Origin: Flavobacteriaceae bacterium HL-DH10 | Lineage (GTDB): Bacteria; Bacteroidota; Bacteroidia; Flavobacteriales; Flavobacteriaceae | DNA length: 64,000 bases | Direction: 5' to 3' | Assembly: GCA_031826515.1 (NCBI GenBank) | Contig: CP134536.1 | Location: 384,001 to 448,000 of the forward strand | Shown: positions 34,866-43,640 of the stretch, one piece after another | Layout of the letters: each line of letters opens with the position of its first letter | Position numbering within the stretch: the first letter of the stretch is position 1 | Position numbers and translations under genes: made by a program | The notes under the pieces: generated by a model | Told to the model about the DNA's origin: nothing | What the model saw: the letters and a program-made list of their open reading frames with translations, nothing else | Database searches by the model: none

Positions 34866-35405
34866 CTATTTTTCGTTTAAATGAATTAAAGCAAAAATGG
34901 CATAATTAATCATATCTTGATAATTAGCATCAATACCTTCACTTACAAGTGTTTTTCCTTTATTATCTTCAATTTGTTTTACACGTAGTAATTTTTGCAA
35001 AATTAAATCGGTTAAACTACTTACTCGCATATCTCTCCAAGCCTCACCATAATCATGGTTTTTATCTTCCATCAATTGTTTGGTAATAGCTATATGCTTT
35101 TCATACAATTCTTTAGCTTCTTCTGTTGATAAATCAGGTTGATCTACAACGCCTTTTTCTAATTGAATTAAAGCCATTATGCAATAATTTATAATACCAA
35201 TAAACTCGCTTGCTTCTCCTTCATCTATCTTTCTAACATCATTTTGTTGCAAACTTCTAATACGTTGTGCTTTTATAAAAATTTGGTCGGTAAGTGATGG
35301 TAAACGTAGTATTCTCCATGCACTACCGTAATCACTCATTTTTTTAACAAACAAACTTTTACAGGTATCTATAACGGCATCGTATTGTTTTGAAGTATCT
35401 TGCAT
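34866..35405 (-). CDS. DUF1599 (Nmad1-type) protein with internal duplication
   Basis: A 179-aa protein built of two similar halves. KMSDYGSAWRILRLPSLTDQ in the first matches DKNHDYGEAWRDMRVSSLTD in the second, each followed by a basic helix (QRIRSLQ and LLRVKQIE). The repeat belongs to the DUF1599 family, which Pfam links to nucleotide-modification loci; in Bacteroidota it is a core gene beside tpiA and folP. It is divergent from folP. The function is unknown. Confidence 0.85.
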   Translation of the reverse strand: MQDTSKQYDAVIDTCKSLFVKKMSDYGSAWRILRLPSLTDQIFIKAQRIRSLQQNDVRKIDEGEASEFIGIINYCIMALIQLEKGVVDQPDLSTEEAKELYEKHIAITKQLMEDKNHDYGEAWRDMRVSSLTDLILQKLLRVKQIEDNKGKTLVSEGIDANYQDMINYAIFALIHLNEK

Positions 35406-35596
35406 AAATAAATTGAATTTTGTGTAAATTTCGCATAAATAATTAGAAAGTTCAAAGTTTCATCTACAAACTTTTAAGTTTAGTTTTTAAATGTTGCCAC
35501 GAATTCACAAATATTTATTTTTACATCATTTTTAAAAGTTTCAAATACATTAATATTAAAAAAATCATTCGTGTATTTGTAGCTAAAACTTAGTAT

Positions 35597-36421
35597 ATGA
35601 CTATAAATTGCAAAGGAAAACTTATAGATTTATCATCACCAAAAGTGATGGGTATTCTAAACATTACACCCGACTCTTTTTTTGATGGTGGTATCCATAA
35701 AAACGAAAAAGAAATACTACTTCATGTTGAAAAAATGTTGAATGAAGGGGCTACTTTTATCGATATTGGCGCATACAGTTCTAAACCAAATGCAGACCAT
35801 GTTAGTGAAGCTGAAGAATTAAGCAGAATACGTCCTATTGTAAATTTAATTTTAAAAGAATTTCCTGAAACACTCATCTCTATTGATACCTTTAGAAGCC
35901 ATGTTGCAAAACAATGTATTGAAGCAGGAGCTTGCATGATTAACGATATTTCTGCTGGAAATTTAGATGACAATATGTTGCGAACTATAGCAGACCTGCA
36001 AGTGCCTTATATTATGATGCACATGCGTGGTACGCCACAAAACATGCAGCAACAAACTAGTTATGATAACCTAGTAAAAGATATACTATTCTATTTTTCT
36101 GAAAGACTATCAGTAGCTAGAGCATTAGGGATTATTGATATTATTATAGATCCTGGTTTTGGATTTGCAAAAACTTTAGAACAGAATTATGAACTACTAA
36201 ACAAACTGGAACTTTTTAACATGATTGAAAAGCCTTTACTTGTAGGTGTTTCTAGAAAATCTATGATATACAAGAAGTTAAAAACTACTGCTAATGAAGC
36301 CTTAAACGGCACCTCTATTTTAAATACCATTGCATTGCAAAAAGGAGCTTCTATTTTACGCGTGCATGATGTAAAAGAAGCTATAGAATGTATTAAATTA
36401 GTAGAATCTTTAAGTCGTTAA
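35597..36421 (+). CDS. folP: Dihydropteroate synthase
   Basis: A 274-aa TIM-barrel enzyme of folate synthesis that joins p-aminobenzoate to dihydropterin pyrophosphate. Signatures: VMGILNITPDSFFDGG, FIDIGAYSSKPNADHVSEAEE, ISIDTFRSHVA, MINDISAG, DPGFGFAKT and VGVSRKSMI. It begins the plus-strand group folP - lipoprotein - dacA. The 191-base gap to the divergent DUF1599 gene shows no clear -7 box. Confidence 0.95.
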   Translation: MTINCKGKLIDLSSPKVMGILNITPDSFFDGGIHKNEKEILLHVEKMLNEGATFIDIGAYSSKPNADHVSEAEELSRIRPIVNLILKEFPETLISIDTFRSHVAKQCIEAGACMINDISAGNLDDNMLRTIADLQVPYIMMHMRGTPQNMQQQTSYDNLVKDILFYFSERLSVARALGIIDIIIDPGFGFAKTLEQNYELLNKLELFNMIEKPLLVGVSRKSMIYKKLKTTANEALNGTSILNTIALQKGASILRVHDVKEAIECIKLVESLSR

Positions 36422-36429
36422 TAAAAAAA

Positions 36430-37116
36430 ATGAGATATTATTTATTACTGTTCACTGCACTTTTTATTTTTTCATGTGGAAAAGAAAAAGTAATTCAATT
36501 GCCTGAAATAAGTCACTCCGATATTTCTGAAATAAACGATGTTTCTGCTGCCTATTTGTTTTATGATGAAACTAAAAAAGATAGTGTTGAACTCAACAGA
36601 AAAAACCTAATTAGCACAACCAATTGGTTGGTGAACGTTGATAAACGTTTAACACTAAAGCAAGTGATTCCTCATATTCAATTTTTACAAGAGAAAAAGA
36701 AAAACTCAAGTCATAAAAATAAAGATGCTAAAAACTATTATACTTGTAATGATACGAGTAAAAAAAATTTAGGCTTTATTGAGTTTACAAACACAAAGTA
36801 TTTAAATGGTAAAGCTTCAGAATATTTATATAAAGTTTCAGAAGCTGTAGAATTTGATTTAAATATTACAAATATTGATTTCAAGCCTAATAATGAAGTT
36901 AGAATAACCTTTTCTAAATCTCCTGATTTAAAAATTAAAACAGATAAAGAACATTTTATAAACCTAATTGAAAAAAATAACACATTTATTAAATCTACGG
37001 TATATCTAAACTTCAATAAATCTCTTTTGTTTAAAGACTACATATATATAAAATCTAAACTAATGGATCTAAATTTAAAGAACATTCAAATTGATGTAAA
37101 AGAATTCATTTATTAA
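36430..37116 (+). CDS. Conserved flavobacterial lipoprotein of unknown function
   Basis: A 228-aa protein with a lipoprotein signal (LLLFTALFIFSCGKEK). The rest is polar with no motif I recognise; a Lys/Ser/Asn-rich segment (KKKNSSHKNKDAKNYY) lies near residue 95. It sits 8 bases after folP and 39 bases before dacA, a position usually held by a small lipoprotein in flavobacteria. It is therefore probably part of the same transcript. Confidence 0.7.
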   Translation: MRYYLLLFTALFIFSCGKEKVIQLPEISHSDISEINDVSAAYLFYDETKKDSVELNRKNLISTTNWLVNVDKRLTLKQVIPHIQFLQEKKKNSSHKNKDAKNYYTCNDTSKKNLGFIEFTNTKYLNGKASEYLYKVSEAVEFDLNITNIDFKPNNEVRITFSKSPDLKIKTDKEHFINLIEKNNTFIKSTVYLNFNKSLLFKDYIYIKSKLMDLNLKNIQIDVKEFIY

Positions 37117-37155
37117 TTAACCATATTTCACTAAATTTACAAAAACCCCTTACCA

Positions 37156-37941
37156 TTGGAAATTTTTAATGACCTTTTAAAATTTGAATTTATAGATTAT
37201 GTAGATGTTTTTCTAGTAGCACTTCTACTCTACTACATCTACAAACTGGTTAAAGGCACCGTAGCCATCAACATTTTTATAGGTATTATTATTATTTACC
37301 TAGTTTGGAAACTCACAGAATTCCTAAACATGGAGCTTCTTACAGGTATTTTTGGTGGTTTTATGAAAGTAGGTATCATCGCCTTAATAGTTGTTTTTCA
37401 GCCAGAAATTAGGAAGTTTTTACTTATGGTTGGTTCTACCAATTTTAATAGACGTCGTAAATTTTTAAAGCAACTTAAATTTTTAAAAACCGAAACTAGT
37501 GATAAAACTGATGTTGATGCTATTATTTCTGCTTGTAATAAAATGTCGATGTCTAAAACTGGTGCTTTAATTGTTTTTGAACGTAATAATAATTTGGATT
37601 TTTTATCTGAATCTGGTGATGAAATGAATATCAAAGTCACCCAGCCTATTATCGAAAGCATCTTTTTTAAAAACAGTCCATTACACGATGGCGCTATTAT
37701 AATAAATGATAATATTGTAAAAGCAACTCGTGTTATTCTACCTGTAAATAATGAAAAAAACATTCCACAACGTTTTGGTTTACGCCATAGAGCCGCTATT
37801 GGTGTTACCGAAAAAACAGATGCCTTAGCACTAGTTGTTAGTGAAGAAACAGGACATATTTCTTATTTTAAAGATGGAGAATTTGTGGTTTTTGAAGACA
37901 CAAACGACCTTAATGCCATGATTAAAAAAGATTTAACTTAA
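37156..37941 (+). CDS. dacA: Diadenylate cyclase (c-di-AMP synthase), CdaA type
   Basis: A 261-aa protein with three N-terminal membrane helices (VDVFLVALLLYYIYKLV and two more) and a DAC catalytic domain carrying SPLHDGAIII (DGA motif near residue 178) and GLRHRAAIGVTE (RHR motif near residue 211). It makes the second messenger c-di-AMP from ATP. The start must be TTG at 37156: the only nearby ATG (37169) is in another frame and the first helix needs this N-terminus. Linkage to folP is a standard Bacteroidota arrangement. Confidence 0.94.
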   Translation: MEIFNDLLKFEFIDYVDVFLVALLLYYIYKLVKGTVAINIFIGIIIIYLVWKLTEFLNMELLTGIFGGFMKVGIIALIVVFQPEIRKFLLMVGSTNFNRRRKFLKQLKFLKTETSDKTDVDAIISACNKMSMSKTGALIVFERNNNLDFLSESGDEMNIKVTQPIIESIFFKNSPLHDGAIIINDNIVKATRVILPVNNEKNIPQRFGLRHRAAIGVTEKTDALALVVSEETGHISYFKDGEFVVFEDTNDLNAMIKKDLT

Positions 37942-39704
37942 ATAACTTCTTCTTGTAAAAACTGTACTTCATACAGATTTTTGTAATAACCATCTTTCTT
38001 TTTAAGTAATTCTTCGTGAGTTCCCTGTTCTACAATATCTCCAGAATCCATTACTATAATTTTATCAGCCTTTTTTATTGTCGCCAATCGATGCGCAATA
38101 ACAATAGACGTTCTTCCCTTGGTTATTTTATCGGTAGCATTTTGAATAAGTTGTTCAGAGTATGAATCTACCGAAGACGTCGCCTCATCAAGCACCAAAA
38201 TACTCGGATTTGTAACATATGCACGTAAGAAAGAAATAAGCTGTCGTTGTCCGGAAGACAACATCACACCGCGTTCTTTTACATTATAATGATAACCATT
38301 TGGCAAACTCATAATAAAATCATGTATGCCAATATCTTTAGCTGCTTGTTGCACTTGCGCTTCAGTTATTTCAGGATGATTAAGTGTAATGTTATTCAAA
38401 ATAGTATCGGCAAACAAAAAGACATCTTGTAAAACCACAGCAATTTGTGTGCGTAAAGACGACAAAGTAACATCTTTAATGTCAATACCATCAACCGAAA
38501 TCACACCATCTTTAATTTCATAAAAACGATTTAATAAATTAATAATAGTCGATTTTCCAGCACCTGTAGCACCAACAATAGCAACGGTATCTCCTGCGTT
38601 TACTTCAAACGAAATCCCTTTTAAAACTTCTTCATCGTCTACATAACTAAAATAGACTTTATCAAACTTTATATCACCTTTAAAACCCTCAGCTACATAA
38701 GTTCCTGTATCATCTATTTGCGAAGTGGTATCTATAACTTTAAACACTCTGTTTGCAGCCACCATACCCATTTGAAGCGTATTAAACTTATCGGCTATTT
38801 GCCTTAATGGTCTAAACAACATTGGGATAAACATAATAAAAGCAATTAAATCACCTTGAGAAACCGCACCATCTAAAACCACATTTAAACCGCCATACCA
38901 AGCGACTAAACCAATACTAATTGACGACACTAAATCGGCTAAAGGGAAGAAAATAGAGTTATACCAAACCGTTTTTAACCAGCCTTTTTTATGACGCTCG
39001 TTTATAGTTTTAAATTTTTTATATTCGATAGTTTCACGCGTAAACAGCTGTAAAATTTTCATTCCCGTAATACGCTCTTGCACAAAAGAATTTAAATTAG
39101 AGACTTCATTTCTTACCTCTTCAAAAGCCCGTTTCATATACTTCTGAAAAATCCGTGTTGCATATAATAACAAGGGAAGCATGAGAAATACAATTAAGCT
39201 TAATCGCCAATTGATATAAATCATTACTCCGAATACAACAACCATGGCTAACAAATCTCTAACAATCATGAATAAACCTTGTCCAAAAATATCGGCAATA
39301 CGTTCCATGTCGGTTACAGCTCTGGTAATTAAAACCCCAACCGAAGAATTGTCGTAATACTTCATTTTAAAACGCAATAAATGATTGAACAGTTTGACAC
39401 GCACATCCATAACCAAATTTTGCCCCAACCAAGCTGCATAATAAATAAACAACAATTGAAACACGGTTTGCAGAATTAAAACCACAAACATTAAAACAAC
39501 ATAAAACAGAAAATCCGTTGATATTTTAGTTTCAATACTTTCGTCTATAGCATATTTTGTAATATAAGGTGTTGCCGAACTAAAAATAGCCAATAAAACC
39601 ACCAGAATAAGAAGTCCGAAAAACACACCTTTATAAGGCTTAATGTATTGAAAAAGACGCTTAAACAATTTAACATCTAATATGCTTTCCTTCTCTTTTG
39701 TCAT
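37938..39704 (-). CDS. ABC transporter, fused permease-ATPase (MsbA/LmrA-like exporter)
   Basis: A 588-aa half-transporter: six membrane helices then an ATPase domain with Walker A VGATGAGKSTI, signature LSSGQRQLISF, Walker B ILVLDEATSSVD and the H-loop VIAHRLATI. It works as a homodimer or heterodimer to export lipids, peptides or drugs. Its start overlaps the truA stop (TAATG), so the two are translationally coupled. Its 3' end overlaps convergent dacA by 4 bases. Confidence 0.93.
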   Translation of the reverse strand: MTKEKESILDVKLFKRLFQYIKPYKGVFFGLLILVVLLAIFSSATPYITKYAIDESIETKISTDFLFYVVLMFVVLILQTVFQLLFIYYAAWLGQNLVMDVRVKLFNHLLRFKMKYYDNSSVGVLITRAVTDMERIADIFGQGLFMIVRDLLAMVVVFGVMIYINWRLSLIVFLMLPLLLYATRIFQKYMKRAFEEVRNEVSNLNSFVQERITGMKILQLFTRETIEYKKFKTINERHKKGWLKTVWYNSIFFPLADLVSSISIGLVAWYGGLNVVLDGAVSQGDLIAFIMFIPMLFRPLRQIADKFNTLQMGMVAANRVFKVIDTTSQIDDTGTYVAEGFKGDIKFDKVYFSYVDDEEVLKGISFEVNAGDTVAIVGATGAGKSTIINLLNRFYEIKDGVISVDGIDIKDVTLSSLRTQIAVVLQDVFLFADTILNNITLNHPEITEAQVQQAAKDIGIHDFIMSLPNGYHYNVKERGVMLSSGQRQLISFLRAYVTNPSILVLDEATSSVDSYSEQLIQNATDKITKGRTSIVIAHRLATIKKADKIIVMDSGDIVEQGTHEELLKKKDGYYKNLYEVQFLQEEVI

Positions 39705-40447
39705 TATATTTTTATAGTCTTTGGGTATTCAACTTCAGTTAAATATAAAGCATGTGCTGGCACTGAAAATCCAGCTTCACTCCTGTTTTTAGATTTGATA
39801 ATAGCATGCAAATCATTCACTTCTATTTTACCTAAACCAATATTAATCATCGTTCCCACAATGGCCCGCACCATATTACGCAAAAACCGATTTGCTTGAA
39901 TTGTAAATTGAAGTTCATCACCAACTAAAACCCACTCCGCTTTCATAATATCACAAAAATATGTTTTAACATCGGTATTACTTTTCGAAAAGCATTGAAA
40001 ATCTTTATACTGAAATAAAATTTTAGCAGCTGCTTTCATTTTATCAACGTCTAAATTCTGCTTTACGTAAAGTACATTATCAACAGAAAACACATTCTTC
40101 TTTAAGGTTACCCGGTATAAATACGTTCTACTCATAGCGTCAAATCGCGTATGGGCATCATCTTTCACTTTAAATACATCGTGAATAGCAATATCTTTTG
40201 GTAAAAAAGAATTCAGTTTAAAAACTAATTGAGTGGCATCAAAATCACCATCATAATCAAAATGCGCAAACATTTGTTTAGCGTGCACGCCTGTATCTGT
40301 GCGACCTGCTCCCATGATAGAAATAGGTGCTTTCAATAACACAGACAATGCTTTTTCTAAAACCTCTTGTACAGAAATAGCATCGGGTTGATTTTGCCAA
40401 CCATGATACGCACTACCATTATAAGAAAGTTCTATAAAATATCGCAA
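39704..40447 (-). CDS. truA: tRNA pseudouridine(38-40) synthase
   Basis: A 247-aa enzyme that modifies U38-U40 in the anticodon arm of many tRNAs. The catalytic Asp lies in GAGRTDTGVHAKQM; other family marks are ELSYNGSAYHGWQNQP, CFSKSNTDVKTY and NRFLRNMVRAIVGTM. It is upstream of, and coupled to, the ABC exporter gene. Confidence 0.95.
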   Translation of the reverse strand: MRYFIELSYNGSAYHGWQNQPDAISVQEVLEKALSVLLKAPISIMGAGRTDTGVHAKQMFAHFDYDGDFDATQLVFKLNSFLPKDIAIHDVFKVKDDAHTRFDAMSRTYLYRVTLKKNVFSVDNVLYVKQNLDVDKMKAAAKILFQYKDFQCFSKSNTDVKTYFCDIMKAEWVLVGDELQFTIQANRFLRNMVRAIVGTMINIGLGKIEVNDLHAIIKSKNRSEAGFSVPAHALYLTEVEYPKTIKI

Positions 40448-40613
40448 AAGCTCTATTAATTTTGTGAAAGCACAAAGATAGATAGTTTTGTGCTTCCTAT
40501 AAAGCCACTCATCTTAATTATATATTAAAAAATTAATGAGGTTACTTAGAGTGATTCCGATTTTTTTCGGAATCGTATTGAGAAGTTGGGCGTTACACTT
40601 TATTTTTTGTTTT

Positions 40614-40652
40614 GTCATTCCTGCGCATCCCGATAATTATCGGGAAGGAATC
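40614..40652. repeat. Left part of a REP-like element split by the IS at 40653
   Basis: GTCATTCCTGCG...AAGGAATC matches the left arm of the 79-bp element; the arm carries an extra palindrome, CCCGATAATTATCGGG. The IS follows immediately. The sequence after the IS (AATCCATAATAAAGTTATAA) continues the AT-rich centre seen in other copies. Confidence 0.65.
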
Positions 40653-40717
40653 TGTAAGCTCCCCCAAAAACCGAACTGTTTAAAAGTGTAAAATAATTAT
40701 TAATTTTAAACAGTATT

Positions 40718-40984
40718 ATGAGAAAAAGTAAATTTAGTCCGCAACAGATAGCAAAGATTTTAAAGGAGTTTGACACAGGCAAGAGTGTTGAACAGATTAC
40801 GCGAGAACATGGCGTTAGTTCCTCTGCATTTTATAAATGGCGAGAACGATATGCTGGCATGAATGGCAAAGAGTTAAAACGGATCAAGGAGCTGGAAGAC
40901 GAAAACCGTAAACTAAAACAGATGTATGCCACTTTAGCATTAGACCATCAAATGGCCAAAGAGATCATTGAAAAAAAGTTTTGA
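40718..40984 (+). CDS. IS3-family transposase OrfA
   Basis: An 88-aa helix-turn-helix protein of the IS3/IS911 type ([35 protein letters not shown]) with a C-terminal leucine-zipper helix ([18 protein letters not shown]). It ends in AAAAAAG (within 40971-40978) just before the stop; a -1 slip there leads into OrfB to make OrfAB. Confidence 0.95.
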   Translation: MRKSKFSPQQIAKILKEFDTGKSVEQITREHGVSSSAFYKWRERYAGMNGKELKRIKELEDENRKLKQMYATLALDHQMAKEIIEKKF

Positions 40985-41847
40985 AGCCCTGCCTTAAACG
41001 CAGTATAAGTAAAGAACTTGCTCGTTACGGCATCAGTAGGGCGTGCCGTGTTTTGAATATGAGTAAAAGTGTTTATTATTACCAACCTTTAGCCAAAGAT
41101 GATTCTGAGATTGAAAAAGCTTTACAAGAAAAGGCTGTCCAACGACCTGAAGAGGGGTTTTGGAAAGCTTATGGTCGTTTGCGTGAAGAAGGTGAATTGT
41201 GGAATCATAAACGTGTCTATCGTGTTTATAAAGCATTAGGTCTTCCTTTAAGGCGAAAAGTCAAGAAACGCTTACCAGCAAGAATACTCGAACCCTTAGA
41301 AATACCTGTAGAACAAAATCACACATGGAGCATGGATTTTGTAACCGACGTGTTGGAGAATAAAAGACGATTTAGAGCCTTTAATATCATTGATGATTAT
41401 AATAGGGAGGCATTGCACATAGAAATAGACTTTTCATTAACGAGCAACCGCATTGTATGGGTGCTCAATCATTTGATAAATCGAAAAGGCAAACCAAAAA
41501 AAATAAGAATGGATAATGGTCCTGAATTTATAGCTAAGATTACATATGGATGGAGTACCATGCATAATATTGAATTTAAGTACATACAACCAGGTAAGCC
41601 TACTCAAAATGCTTTTATAGAACGATTCAATGGATCTTATCGAAGAGGGGTTCTTAATAAATATATCTTTGAGAACATAGACCAAGTCAGAGAACAAACA
41701 CAAATATGGATGAAAGATTATAATCATCACAGGCCACATGATAGCTTAGGAAAAATATCACCAATAAAATATGCAAAACTTAATTCCAACAAGGCTAATA
41801 ATATTAAACTTAAAAAGGATAACTTTATAGAAGTTTTGGAAAATTAA
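40978..41847 (+). CDS. IS3-family transposase OrfB (DDE integrase core), -1 frameshift product
   Basis: A frame open from the slip site to 41847 (289 codons; an alternative separate start is TTG 40981). It has an HTH_21 region ([20 protein letters not shown]) and a DDE core with Asp in [11 protein letters not shown], Asp in [11 protein letters not shown] and Glu in [12 protein letters not shown]. It is intact and ends with the usual [12 protein letters not shown] block. The active transposase is expected to be the OrfAB fusion. Confidence 0.94.
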   Translation, partial: VLKPCLKRSISKELARYGISRACRVLNMSKSVYYYQPLAKDDSEIEKALQEKAVQRPEEGFWKAYGRLREEGELWNHKRVYRVYKALGLPLRRKVKKRLPARILEPLEIPVEQNHTWSMDFVTDVLENKRRFRAFNIIDDYNREALHIEIDFSLTSNRIVWVLNHLINRKGKPKKIRMDNGPEFIAKITYGWSTMHNIEFKYIQPGKPTQNAFIERFNGSYRRGVLNKYIFENIDQVREQTQIWMKDYNHHRPHDSLGKISPIKYAKLNSNKANNIKLKKDNFIEVLEN

Positions 41848-42019
41848 ACAGTTCTAAATAGGGGAAGCCTACAAATCCATAATAAAGTTATAAACTTATT
41901 TTTATCTTAAAAGAAAACAATAGGATGAGTTTATCCTGAGCCCAGTCGAAGGACTGCAATCCCTAATACACCTGTTTGATGTTTTTTTTAGCGTATTTTA
42001 GGTGTTTTTTTTGGAGTGG

Positions 42020-42156
42020 TTCGTTTAACGGTTACGTATAATATTAGTGGCGCGTTTAAGCACTAATTTAGTAAATAGAAACTTGCCAGCGGAAAATCCG
42101 TAGGATTTTCCAAGTAGACAAGAACCAAGCAATTATTTTTACACGGTGTTACCTGC
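42020..42156 (-). repeat. attC-like recombination site at the 3' end of a two-gene cassette
   Basis: On the minus (gene-sense) strand this region starts GCAGGTAAC (R''-like, 42156-42148) and ends GTTAAACGAA (R'-like, 42029-42020). Between them are hairpins: GGAAAATCC-GTA-GGATTTTCC (42091-42111) and ATTAGTG/CACTAAT (42044-42068). The order AAC ... GTTRRRY and the paired ends match the layout of integron attC sites. Its R'' is a perfect complement of the cassette's own 5' edge (43478-43486). The 41874-42019 stretch to its left shows no gene, only remnants of common intergenic repeats. Confidence 0.5.
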
Positions 42157-42235
42157 TGGCTTTTTTTTTCATACTTTCTTGAAAAATTTCTCAAACCAAA
42201 TTTTAGTAATCTCTGAAGATGTACAAATTTCCTTA

Positions 42236-43054
42236 TTACGTACTTCCTCTAGCTCTTCTACCTCTCTTTCTATTAACTGTTCTGTATGATTTTAATAACT
42301 CAATATTTTTTTCAAGCAATAAAGTTTCAACTAATCTATCATTGGATAAAGCTTTCTCTTTTAAATTTGAAAAATACTTTGTAATTAGTGTAAATCTATT
42401 GTCTATTAGTAAGTTTACATATTCAACTTTATAACTATCACTCCATCTCTTACTACGCCAAATTTCATTTAGCTCTAATTCCTTACTTATATCTTTAATT
42501 AAAGTAATAACATCTGACAACATTTCTTCCAGTTTTTCTATCTCTCGGATGTTTTGGTGCTCTTCATACTTTATACAGTCATAATTATATTCTATTTCAA
42601 TTAGATCATAGATTGCCATCAATTCTAAAACGATGTTTTTAATAAGTCTATAGTTTTCTTTTAATACAATTGTTGTAGAACCTTCAATAAGATTGTCGAT
42701 TGTGTTTAAAACTTCTTTACAATTTTTTAATTCAAGCTGAATTTTTTCTGTGTCAGAATTAATTTTAGGCTCAATTCTTTCTAATGTGTTTTTTAAAGAT
42801 TTTATCTCATCTTTATCATTTGATGCTTTAATTTTATTTAGATAGAATTTTCTTAAATCCTCTAAATGTGCAATCCTACCTTTGCTAAATGTAAATTTGT
42901 TTTCGCAAAAAATTACTCGTTCTAATTCCAAATAGTCATATTCAATGCCTAGTTTAATAATCATATTTTTAATCGTATTAATATGATTATCTGAAATTGA
43001 GTCTGAATTTGAAATAATTCTATCGGACAGTAAATATTTAATTAGTGAAATCAT
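42236..43054 (-). CDS. Unknown protein in the cassette, helix-rich
   Basis: I set the start at ATG 43054 (272 aa). The longer reading begins with TTG at 43105, inside the end of the preceding gene. The protein is charged and mainly helical, with long Glu/Lys/Leu-rich stretches (IREIEKLEEMLSDVITLIKD) that suggest coiled coils, and a very basic C-terminus (RKRGRRARGST). I recognise no domain or catalytic motif. It is the second gene of a pair enclosed by attC-like ends. The AT content is even higher than in nearby housekeeping genes. Function unknown. Confidence 0.6.
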   Translation of the reverse strand: MISLIKYLLSDRIISNSDSISDNHINTIKNMIIKLGIEYDYLELERVIFCENKFTFSKGRIAHLEDLRKFYLNKIKASNDKDEIKSLKNTLERIEPKINSDTEKIQLELKNCKEVLNTIDNLIEGSTTIVLKENYRLIKNIVLELMAIYDLIEIEYNYDCIKYEEHQNIREIEKLEEMLSDVITLIKDISKELELNEIWRSKRWSDSYKVEYVNLLIDNRFTLITKYFSNLKEKALSNDRLVETLLLEKNIELLKSYRTVNRKRGRRARGST

Positions 43055-43085
43055 TGAATATTTATTAATTAAACTCTCTTTTATT

Positions 43086-43412
43086 CTAAAATGGCATTGT
43101 TTCAAATAAAATTTGTCCGTTTTTTTCTGTAACCATCAAAGTTAATCTTGCGTATTTATGTCTTTCGTCATAAAAATTGTATGCTAATGTATTTTGTCCG
43201 TCATTCCAATTAGTTTTTTCAATTTTCAATGTCCATATTCCGATTGAATTCTGTTTTGCACATTTTAACATACTCTTAAAGAAGCTATAAAATCTTGTCT
43301 TGTTAGGCATTCCTGTTTTTACTTTTTTAGAAAGCAAGTAAGGAATAAATTGCTTTGAATTGTCATTCAAGCAGCAATTAATTAGTTCGTTCTTTATAAC
43401 TTGTATTTCCAT
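43086..43412 (-). CDS. Unknown protein in the cassette, first gene
   Basis: Read from ATG 43412 (108 aa). The longer TTG reading from 43499 would translate the recombination-site sequence itself, so it is unlikely. The C-terminal half has alternating strands with conserved-looking aromatic residues (GIWTLKIEKTNWNDGQNTLA, ARLTLMVTEKNGQ), and a Cys-Cys lies near the N-terminus. No family recognised. Its end overlaps the TTG reading of the next gene, so the two are probably co-translated. Confidence 0.6.
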   Translation of the reverse strand: MEIQVIKNELINCCLNDNSKQFIPYLLSKKVKTGMPNKTRFYSFFKSMLKCAKQNSIGIWTLKIEKTNWNDGQNTLAYNFYDERHKYARLTLMVTEKNGQILFETMPF

Positions 43413-43477
43413 TACTAAATTGAAATTAAGATTTACTATATTATTTTTGACCGCTTCAACTACACAGTTTTCAGCTT

Positions 43478-43534
43478 GCAGGTAACGACTTGATATCAAA
43501 TCGTTTTAATGTTTTATATCTAATGTTAAACGAA
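43478..43534 (-). repeat. Upstream attC-like site, split by the cassette
   Basis: On the minus strand it reads TTCGTTTAAC (43534-43525), a 38-base core containing GATAT...ATATC, then GTTACCTGC (43486-43478) where the cassette begins. TTCGTTTAAC is the perfect complement of GTTAAACGAA at the far end of the cassette (42029-42020). Removing the cassette would rejoin a 58-base imperfect palindrome. Confidence 0.5.
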
Positions 43535-43640
43535 GTTATCATTTTTTTCTGACAATGTCAAGAAGAACTCTTAACCGAAACATTATCACATTTAAAACAA
43601 TTATATATAACTTTACCAACATACATTACTGTTACCATTC

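Larger units (their letters stand above)
40653..41873 (+). mobile_element. Complete IS3-family insertion sequence with 4-bp target duplication
   Basis: Ends: TGTAAGCTCCCCC...GAACTGTTTAA on the left and, inverted, TGTAGGCTTCCCC...GAACTGTTTAA on the right, 1221 bp in total. AATC lies on both sides (40649-40652 and 41874-41877), a direct target duplication. It carries intact orfA and orfB with a classic A6G slip site. The good condition of ends, reading frames and duplication suggests recent insertion. Confidence 0.93.

Noticed and set aside
42236-43412. Toxin-antitoxin or phage-defence pair
   Set aside because: The pairing is suggestive, but neither protein shows a toxin, nuclease or DNA-binding motif I can name, so no function is claimed.
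43413-43499. N-terminal extension of the first cassette gene from TTG 43499
   Set aside because: The extra 29 codons are the recombination-site sequence itself; ATG 43412 gives a normal start.
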